Positions 58,726 to 64,000 of a DNA stretch of 64,000 nucleotides are shown in pieces (the stretch's first letter is position 1; each line of letters begins with the position of its first letter). The stretch is from Nitrospira defluvii. Its GTDB lineage: Bacteria; Nitrospirota; Nitrospiria; Nitrospirales; Nitrospiraceae. The translations under genes were made by a program, and so were the position numbers. The DNA is taken from contig WYAX01000014.1 of the NCBI GenBank assembly GCA_011525625.1, positions 1-64,000 of the forward strand. The letters are read 5' to 3'. The notes beneath the pieces are model-generated. The model was not told the origin of the DNA, searched no databases, and worked only from the letters and a program-made list of their open reading frames with translations.

Positions 58726-59040
58726 GATGAATGTTCCTTTCGGGCTCAGTTTCCATCACCGGTCGCCCTTGCCCGGACAGACCGCTGTGTGATGCTGGGT
58801 CGATCTTAAGAGATACACGATGTAAAATCCAAGACCGCGGCGGACTATCGTTCGGTCGATGCGCGAGATTGGGCCCAGCTTTCTCTGAAAGCTCACGGCG
58901 TTAGGGCAGCCCGCTACGTCCCTGTCCGCCCTCACATGTTCCATCGCTCGCATGACGGAGCCTTGGAGGGGGGTCTGATATACTTGCCATAGTTACTCAT
59001 GGCGATGTAGCTGTGATGTCTGGCTAGGGGAGACACGAGC
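58726..59040. other. 315-bp divergent intergenic region
   Basis: Lies between divergently transcribed genes. It contains a TATACT string (58978-58983) that could be a -10 box for the plus-strand zinc-ribbon gene, without a good -35. No coding frame or repeat is supported. Confidence 0.35.
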
Positions 59041-59541
59041 ATGGTACCACGCACCGCACCGGTGTCTGTGCAGCAGGATGAATACTCAGGCGGCGGCGAG
59101 CCGATCAGTCCTGCACCTGAAACGTCCCATTCGAGTCCAGCCACCTCCTCCGAGCATCACCACGTCGTGCGCTGTCCTTCCAGGAAGTGTCCCGGACTGC
59201 TGACGGTCTCTGAGCGAGACTATAATTTCCACTCCGGACTAGAAACCTGGGTTTGCAACGCGTGCGGGCATCGGGGCTTTCGCTCGCGTGAGGGCGTGAT
59301 CCACCTGTTTCGTGGAGGTTATGAGTTCAAGTTCAGTTATGGGCCATCCACGCAGACGATCACGGTGGTACTGAGTTCGGCGGCCGTCAACTTGTGGGGT
59401 ACGCACGGCGTCAACGACGAGCATCTGGCGAAAATGGCGGCGGAGTGGACATTATTATGTGGGAATACCACAACGCCGGTCAATCTTGGCCTTCCTTCCG
59501 AAGAGTTCGCCGACTTCTATTTGTACTTCTGCGGTGACTAG
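59041..59541 (+). CDS. protein with a four-cysteine zinc ribbon and C-terminal alpha/beta domain
   Basis: Encodes 166 residues. An N-terminal ~50 residues are polar and likely disordered. A zinc ribbon follows (RCPSRKCPGLLT, then WVCNACGHRGFRS). The C-terminal ~85 residues alternate strands and helices (FKFSYGPSTQTITVVLSSAAVN, EHLAKMAAEWTLLCG). GGGAGA lies 7 bases upstream. No characterised family is recognised. The neighbouring minus-strand gene at 59648 also begins with a zinc ribbon. Confidence 0.78.
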   Translation: MVPRTAPVSVQQDEYSGGGEPISPAPETSHSSPATSSEHHHVVRCPSRKCPGLLTVSERDYNFHSGLETWVCNACGHRGFRSREGVIHLFRGGYEFKFSYGPSTQTITVVLSSAAVNLWGTHGVNDEHLAKMAAEWTLLCGNTTTPVNLGLPSEEFADFYLYFCGD

Positions 59542-59647
59542 GGCTGTGGGTTATCGCCAGGGCCCTTCGTGTGTCGACGTCCTCCGACTTTAACGGGTGA
59601 CTCCTCGCTTTCCGCGGCGATCCGTCCTGGTGCCCCTTCCGGCTCCT

Positions 59648-60214
59648 TCACCATTTTCCAAGCCAGTTCCGACACCCTGCGTAATAGGCGGTAATCGCGA
59701 CGGCCAGGACGAAGAGTACTTGCATGACGTGTTGCACGAGCACGCTTGGGTCGATCGTGCGCGTGACGAAGAGAATGCCGGAAGCCACCAGGGTCACGAC
59801 GAAGGTGGTGCGCTTCGGACAAAGACTGCCGTCGCGTTTGCTTTGCATGGCCAGTACGATCCAGACACAGGCCCAGCCGATGGCGCCCACGACCAGCGCC
59901 GCGGCCAGGTCCGTCAGGCCGACCATCAGGCTGCTGAGACCCAGCTCCATTTTGGGACGTCGCGGCAGTTCGATGCGGATGCGATAGAGCTCACCGACCG
60001 ACAGTGCCAGCCAGATCAGGATGATGCCGAGTACGAAACTGCCACGGCCCATTTCGTCGGAAAACAGACGTTTGCGGGGTTTGGCGTCACCGGCTGATTT
60101 CAGAGGGAACCCCTGAAAGTGCGGGGTGAAGTCGTATCCACATTCGCAATACTGTGCGGCATCCGGATTGGCCAGCAGACAGCGTGGACATTCCAGGGGG
60201 ATGGGGTTGCTCAT
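59648..60214 (-). CDS. zinc-ribbon membrane protein
   Basis: Encodes 188 residues. The N-terminal ribbon LECPRCLLANPDAAQYCECG (CxxC...CxC) sits in the cytoplasm, then a basic linker and four predicted membrane helices (SFVLGIILIWLALSV, VVGAIGWACVWIVLAM, VVTLVASGILFVT, VLFVLAVAITAYYAG). Zinc-ribbon plus multi-span proteins are usually uncharacterised; the ribbon may bind a partner or control gating. It is divergent from the DUF423 gene. Confidence 0.8.
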   Translation of the reverse strand: MSNPIPLECPRCLLANPDAAQYCECGYDFTPHFQGFPLKSAGDAKPRKRLFSDEMGRGSFVLGIILIWLALSVGELYRIRIELPRRPKMELGLSSLMVGLTDLAAALVVGAIGWACVWIVLAMQSKRDGSLCPKRTTFVVTLVASGILFVTRTIDPSVLVQHVMQVLFVLAVAITAYYAGCRNWLGKW

Positions 60215-60284
60215 GTTGCCACGATACTCATGTTAGAATCGCGCGCGGGCTTTGCCTGGGACCATGGCTCTTGAGGAGGACCCG

Positions 60285-60680
60285 ATGCCTGTTTCAACAC
60301 GCCCCTTATTCTTTGCCTGTGCCGGCGCGCTCTTCGCCGCGACATCTGTGGCCGCCGGCGCGTTTGGCGCGCATGCGCTCAAGTCGATTCTCGATCCCTC
60401 AGCGTTGGCCGTCTTCGAGACGGCGGCACGGTACCAAATGTACCATGCTCTGGGTCTGTTTGTCGTAGCCTGGCTCTGGCGTGAAACAGAACATCCGTTG
60501 GCGATCAAGGCCGGCTGGTTGCTATGCAGCGGTATTCTCCTGTTCAGCGGGAGTTTGTATCTCGTCGCGCTGGCCGGGATCAAATGGATGGGGGCGCTGA
60601 CCCCGGTGGGCGGGGTCTCGTTTCTCGGCGGATGGACGTGCGTGGCCCTGGTCGCGTGGCGAGCCGGTCGCACTCAGTGA
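60285..60680 (+). CDS. DUF423 membrane protein (YgdD family)
   Basis: Encodes 131 residues with four membrane helices. The DUF423 pattern is clear: GALFAATSVAAGAFGAHALKS, FETAARYQMYHALGLFVVAWL and LFSGSLYLVALAGIKWMGALTPVGGVSFLGGW (quoted in parts). The function of the family is unknown. GGAGGA lies 6 bases before ATG 60285. Its 3' end overlaps that of the convergent gene by 7 bases. Confidence 0.9.
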   Translation: MPVSTRPLFFACAGALFAATSVAAGAFGAHALKSILDPSALAVFETAARYQMYHALGLFVVAWLWRETEHPLAIKAGWLLCSGILLFSGSLYLVALAGIKWMGALTPVGGVSFLGGWTCVALVAWRAGRTQ

Positions 60681-61672
60681 TGCTGACGACGCGGCGACAC
60701 CGTCGCCTTTCCCCCTCCCTCGTTGAAACAAGTGGCGGTGCGTTTCCCGGTGATTGATCCCCACCCGCCTGCCGTATTGACGAACGTCCCTTCCAAACGT
60801 TGGCCCTCTGCCGAAAAGAGCAGGCTGTCTTCCTGTACCCCGGCCCGGGTTTCCCATCGCAGATAGACGCTGTCGCCGAGGACCGTGATTTCGGCAGGAC
60901 TGTTCGAGGAGACGGTTCCGGGAGGCGCAAAGATCACGGATGTCTTCTCTTCGCGATGATTCTGATGGTTGTGAATGGACCATTGCCAGGTGCCGCAGAG
61001 ACGCGTGAGGCCTCGTTGTTGACGCACCTGGTCTTTCCAGTTGTAGATGCGAAACCATTCTCGATGGGCCGTTTGGGTCGCCCAGGCTTGAAGGCGCGCG
61101 GCAGCTCCGTTGAGCTGGGCAACCCGTTCCTCCGTCGGCGACTCGCTGCTCAGCGCCAGTATCTGTCTTAGTGAGGGTTCGAGAGAAGTGCCTTCGGTGA
61201 GCCACGGCAATTGGGCCTCGACCTGACGTTGCACCGCCTGGCGTTGGTCAGTCGTCGTCGAGGAATCCAGGTCCATAGCGGCCTGCGCCAATTGCCAGGC
61301 GGCGAGGGCGCGAGTCAGTTCGTTGGCCGCACGTGTGAGATCGGCGAGCAGTAATTCCCTGCTCATGGTCGGAGTCAGCCCCTTGGCTCCAACCGTCATG
61401 GCGGCATCCTGTAATCCCAACTGTGGCCCGATGGCCGCTTTGAATAGGGCAAGCGTCTCACCCTGCGCGGGAAGCGCCGCCAGTTGGGTAGCGTTGGCTT
61501 TCGCGACCTCGTAGAACGCCGGTAGCCGGTCGACCAGTGCCGGGGGCGGAGGGGGCGGCGTCGGCTCCTCGGAGCGACCGGCAACCGGGACAGTCAATAG
61601 AGTGAGAAGCGCGCAAGCGAGGAACAGGGAACAAGCGGCGTGATTCGGCATGACGGAAGCTGCTTTCTCCAT
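60674..61672 (-). CDS. exported protein with helical and beta-rich parts, unknown function
   Basis: Encodes 332 residues. Signal peptide LFLACALLTLLTVPVAGRSE, then a PTPPPPPP linker. A helical region (about 45-215, rich in Ala, Leu and Gln) is followed by a beta-rich C-terminal domain (about 225-325: LCGTWQWSIHNHQNHREE, ITVLGDSVYLRWET, GQRLEGTFVNTAGGWGSITGKR), which resembles small lipocalin-like 'extent of modification' domains. ATG at 61651 is an alternative start. It follows the hydrolase-fold gene by ~27 bases. Confidence 0.75.
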   Translation of the reverse strand: MEKAASVMPNHAACSLFLACALLTLLTVPVAGRSEEPTPPPPPPALVDRLPAFYEVAKANATQLAALPAQGETLALFKAAIGPQLGLQDAAMTVGAKGLTPTMSRELLLADLTRAANELTRALAAWQLAQAAMDLDSSTTTDQRQAVQRQVEAQLPWLTEGTSLEPSLRQILALSSESPTEERVAQLNGAAARLQAWATQTAHREWFRIYNWKDQVRQQRGLTRLCGTWQWSIHNHQNHREEKTSVIFAPPGTVSSNSPAEITVLGDSVYLRWETRAGVQEDSLLFSAEGQRLEGTFVNTAGGWGSITGKRTATCFNEGGGKATVSPRRQHH

Positions 61673-61699
61673 AGGGCGACGCGAGTGGGGGCGTGAGTA

Positions 61700-62497
61700 T
61701 TAGGCCCCCTGGAACGAGGCCTTGAGAAACGCGACCGTAGCGTCCCAGGCTTGCGCGGTGGCCTCGGCATTGTAGCCTCCCTGTCTGGTCTCATCGCAGA
61801 AGGCATGGGCGGTACCGGGGTAGGTTTTGATCTCAATGCGTTTCCCCTGGTTTGCGGCCGCGCGAAGCAGATCCACGTCCTGCTGGGTCGCCCAAGTATC
61901 GTCCTCGGCTTGATGGTAGAGCAGCGGGCTCATCATGTTGGTCAGTTGGTCGGGCGCCACGACCTTCCCGTAGTAGGCGACCGCGGCTCGCAGTCGTTTG
62001 CGTTGGCAGGCAAATTGGATGGCGAGGGACGCGCCAAGGCCGAATCCGACGACGCCGTGAATGTTGCGCTTGGTACGTTCGGTAGTGTTCAGATATTCAC
62101 AACAGCTGTTGATGTCTTGCAGCAAGAGCTTGTGGTTGCACTTTGCCGCCAGTGCTTCGGCTACCTCTGCGTTGCCGGTGACCATACCGCCGAGCCGGCC
62201 GTACAACTTTGGGATAATGACGCCGTAGCCCTCGCAGGCCAAGCGGGCGCCCAGCGCCGTGATCTGCGAGTTCATGCCCCACCAGTCGTGTAACAAGACG
62301 ATGCCCGGGCGTGACACCTTATCCTGATCCTGCGGCCAGAACTGCACGCACTCCACGTGGACGTCTTTGCTGACGCGCGTGCGGATATAGGGATCGACCA
62401 TCGCATCCGTCGGCGTCGGGATCGCCATGCCGCTCGGGAAGCGAGCCGTACCGGTTCCGATCTGATCCAGCGAAAAGGGGGCGGTTTGCGTAGTCAT
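61700..62497 (-). CDS. dienelactone-hydrolase-fold protein lacking the nucleophile
   Basis: Encodes 265 residues. The alpha/beta hydrolase frame of dienelactone hydrolases is clear: IVLLHDWWGMNSQITALGARLA, GYGVIIPKLYGRL, and GVVGFGLGASLAIQFA at the nucleophile elbow. Where relatives have GxCxG, this protein has G-F-G-L-G, so the catalytic Cys is Gly. The Asp (AEDDTWATQQ) and His (GTAHAFCDE) are kept. It may therefore be a binding protein or use another residue. The start at 62497 is taken for the domain boundary, with AAAGGA upstream. It is cotranscribed with the exported gene downstream. Confidence 0.85.
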   Translation of the reverse strand: MTTQTAPFSLDQIGTGTARFPSGMAIPTPTDAMVDPYIRTRVSKDVHVECVQFWPQDQDKVSRPGIVLLHDWWGMNSQITALGARLACEGYGVIIPKLYGRLGGMVTGNAEVAEALAAKCNHKLLLQDINSCCEYLNTTERTKRNIHGVVGFGLGASLAIQFACQRKRLRAAVAYYGKVVAPDQLTNMMSPLLYHQAEDDTWATQQDVDLLRAAANQGKRIEIKTYPGTAHAFCDETRQGGYNAEATAQAWDATVAFLKASFQGA

Positions 62498-62651
62498 GGG
62501 GGGTAGGGTCCTTTCTCCAGTGCTCTCTGCGTTCGACGATGGTCGTTGGGTACTATAGGGAGCGGATTTGGGCAATGTCAATCGAGGCGATGGCTCGCTG
62601 GCGGCGCGGTATTGACCGGCAGTGGCGCGGTCGGTAGAGTGCGCGGCAACC

Positions 62652-63641
62652 ATGTCTCACGAACGTCGTCCGCCGCTCGGCATCGGGTTGATCGGGCTTG
62701 GCCATCATGGCAGCCGCTACGCCAAACATCTCGTGCAGGATGTGACGGATGCGCGTCTCGTCGCCGTCTGCCGCCGTCGTGCAGAGGAGGGGAGTGGTCT
62801 GGCCTTCGCTCCCACCGTGCCGTGTTACGCGGACTACCATGACATGATCGGCGATCCTCTGGTGGAGGCCGTGATCGTCGTGACTCCGCCTGCACTCAAT
62901 CGTGATATTTGCGTCGCGGTCGCCGAGGCGAAGAAAGCCTTGCTCGTGGAAAAACCTCTCGCGACGACCGCCGACGAGGCGCGCACGATTGCCCAAGCGG
63001 CACGAGGCAGCGGGCAAATCATGATGACGGCCCAGACTCTGCGGTTTGATGCCGCGATACAGATGTTGCGTCAGAGGCAGTCCCAGATCGGCGCGCTCCA
63101 GTATCTTAGCCTGTCCAGTCGAATGGAGCCGCATGGCATGAGTGAGGAGAGCCGAGGATTCGGTGGGCGCGGCTGTTTGCTGGAGACAGGCATCCATCTG
63201 TTGGATTTGGTGCGTCTGGTCACGGGAGACAATGTTCAGACCGTCGCATGCGAAATGGATGTCGTCCCTCCGGATGGAGCGGAGCGGCGCATTTCGGGCC
63301 GCTTGACCACAGCACGTGGGGCGGTCTGTTTATTTGATGTCTCGCGTGTCACGTCGGGACGGGTGGGGCGTATCGAACTTATCGGTGCCGACGGGCAATT
63401 GTCGGCGGACTGGTGCGGGCAGCGGGTGATTCAAATATCGGCCCGACATGGTGCAGGAGACTGGCCGACCCGAACGGAACCGACTGTGCTGAGCGTCTTG
63501 CGGGCTTTCGTGCGGTCCGTCCGCGACGGCTTACCGCCTCCGGTGTCAATCGAAGACGGCAAGCGCGCAGTCGAGATCGCCGAGGCCTGTTATGCGTCGG
63601 CCCGGCAGGGTGGCCGGGCGATGCGGGTTGCGTATCGGTGA
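62652..63641 (+). CDS. Gfo/Idh/MocA-family oxidoreductase
   Basis: NAD(P)-dependent sugar or cyclitol dehydrogenase-like enzyme. 329 residues. The Rossmann domain has LGIGLIGLGHHGSRYAKHL and VEAVIVVTPPALNRDICV, the hallmark EKPLATTADEA (Lys of the EKP motif), and the C-terminal alpha/beta domain has GFGGRGCLLETGIHLLDLVRLVTG with the catalytic Asp/His pair, and SIEDGKRAVEIAEACYASA. The substrate cannot be told. The AsnC-like gene converges on it with one base between the stops. Confidence 0.92.
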   Translation: MSHERRPPLGIGLIGLGHHGSRYAKHLVQDVTDARLVAVCRRRAEEGSGLAFAPTVPCYADYHDMIGDPLVEAVIVVTPPALNRDICVAVAEAKKALLVEKPLATTADEARTIAQAARGSGQIMMTAQTLRFDAAIQMLRQRQSQIGALQYLSLSSRMEPHGMSEESRGFGGRGCLLETGIHLLDLVRLVTGDNVQTVACEMDVVPPDGAERRISGRLTTARGAVCLFDVSRVTSGRVGRIELIGADGQLSADWCGQRVIQISARHGAGDWPTRTEPTVLSVLRAFVRSVRDGLPPPVSIEDGKRAVEIAEACYASARQGGRAMRVAYR

Positions 63642-63642
63642 G

Positions 63643-63879
63643 CTAGGTTTCTGCAACGATGTGGGTATCGGTCTCTTCCACCCCTTCGATGGAATGAATA
63701 CGCGTAATCACGACGTCGGATAACGCCCGTTCATCTGCCACATTAATGAACACGAAAATGTCCGGCTGCCCGAAGCAGGCGTGAATTTGTTCCACGCCGG
63801 CGATACCCTTGAGAGCGGTAAGTACCGACTTGCCCTTGCCCGCTTTGACCTTGATCAGAATGTACGCTTTAGTTGCCAT
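63643..63879 (-). CDS. stand-alone Lrp/AsnC ligand-binding (RAM) domain protein
   Basis: Encodes 78 residues: AYILIKVKAGKGKSVLTALKG, VEQIHACFGQPDIFVFINVAD, ALSDVVITRIHSIEGVEETDTHIV. This is the C-terminal effector-binding domain of Lrp/AsnC regulators without the DNA-binding helix-turn-helix. Such single-domain proteins form dimers or decamers and bind amino acids. AAGGAGG lies ~3-8 bases before the ATG. It converges on the oxidoreductase gene. Confidence 0.9.
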   Translation of the reverse strand: MATKAYILIKVKAGKGKSVLTALKGIAGVEQIHACFGQPDIFVFINVADERALSDVVITRIHSIEGVEETDTHIVAET

Positions 63880-63950
63880 GCTGCCTCCTTGAGATACAGA
63901 TCGTGAACCATGTGACTGCGTCGCGTGACGTACGTTGCTGTGAGGGGCGG

Positions 63951-64000
63951 TTATTCTGTTGTTGCTCCGGGCATCTCCCGGCGGCGTTTGGCATAGACCT
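63951..64000 (-). CDS. 3' end of a gene entering from the right edge
   Basis: On the minus strand the last 50 bases encode VYAKRRREMPGATTE followed by TAA at 63953-63951. The codon usage and basic/acidic mix look like a real C-terminus, and it lies upstream of the AsnC-like gene on the same strand. Too little is visible to name it. Confidence 0.35.
   Translation of the reverse strand, partial: VYAKRRREMPGATTE

Noticed and set aside
58756-58953. Short minus-strand frame between the hypothetical gene and the zinc-ribbon gene
   Set aside because: No SD, odd composition and no domain; treated as intergenic.

Overview
This window looks like a chromosomal segment of a Nitrospira-type bacterium (phylum Nitrospirota). 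This is an inference from gene content, not from a marker gene. The clues are high GC, an archaeal-type bifunctional fructose-1,6-bisphosphate aldolase/phosphatase, both subunits of the archaeal-type DNA topoisomerase VI, a complete tryptophan operon, and a very large share of lipoproteins. No rRNA, CRISPR array, transposase, integrase or phage module was seen. There is one tRNA gene, tRNA-Leu(UAA).

Layout. 0-6.6 kb: 3' part of a sigma-54 activator with near-identical 49-residue coiled-coil repeats, several small exported proteins, then fbp, a cupin, a double-ACT protein and an RlpA-like lipoprotein. 6.8-13 kb: a CorC/HlyC-type membrane protein converging on ligA, which follows a two-gene module of an orphan protein and a MoxR-like AAA+ ATPase. 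13.2-21.2 kb: LysM lipoprotein, then trpE-G-D-C-(lipoprotein)-F-B-A. 21.4-30.7 kb: a GAF protein, then a minus-strand block lnt-prfB-lysS-lolC/E-lolD-outer-membrane protein-lipoprotein; prfB carries the classical +1 programmed frameshift. 30.8-40 kb: exported and membrane proteins, VanZ/PilZ pair, a BamE-like lipoprotein plus three tandem paralogous lipoproteins, an Fe(II)/2OG-type oxygenase-like protein, and a REC-PAS-PAS-PAS regulator. 40.4-44.5 kb: top6B-top6A, a PII-like protein and a secreted Pro-rich protein. 44.7-49.2 kb: cupredoxin-like lipoprotein, Cys-rich secreted protein, YacG, NlpC/P60-like lipoprotein, phosphoglucomutase, thioredoxin-fold and zinc-ribbon small proteins. 49.3-56.3 kb: AddB-like and AddA recombination nuclease/helicase plus a TPR lipoprotein. 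56.5-64 kb: lgt, a YtxH protein behind a good sigma-54 promoter match, tRNA-Leu, several membrane proteins, a dienelactone-hydrolase-fold protein lacking its nucleophile, an oxidoreductase and a stand-alone AsnC ligand-binding domain.

How it fits together. The envelope theme is strong: Lgt and Lnt mature lipoproteins, LolC/E and LolD export them, and about a dozen lipoprotein genes lie in the same 64 kb. Central metabolism is represented by fbp, pgm and trp. DNA maintenance is represented by ligA, topoisomerase VI, AddAB and YacG.

Between genes there are two dispersed repeat families. One is a ~125-bp element with ~21-bp terminal inverted repeats (two clear copies and one degraded). The other is a short 'CGTGAA...CACGAGATACG' spacer element found three times between co-oriented genes.

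No single region is provably a new system. The best candidates for a second look are the AAA+/orphan pair (10.2-13.0 kb), the tandem lipoprotein set (34.6-36.6 kb) and the inverted-repeat element family.
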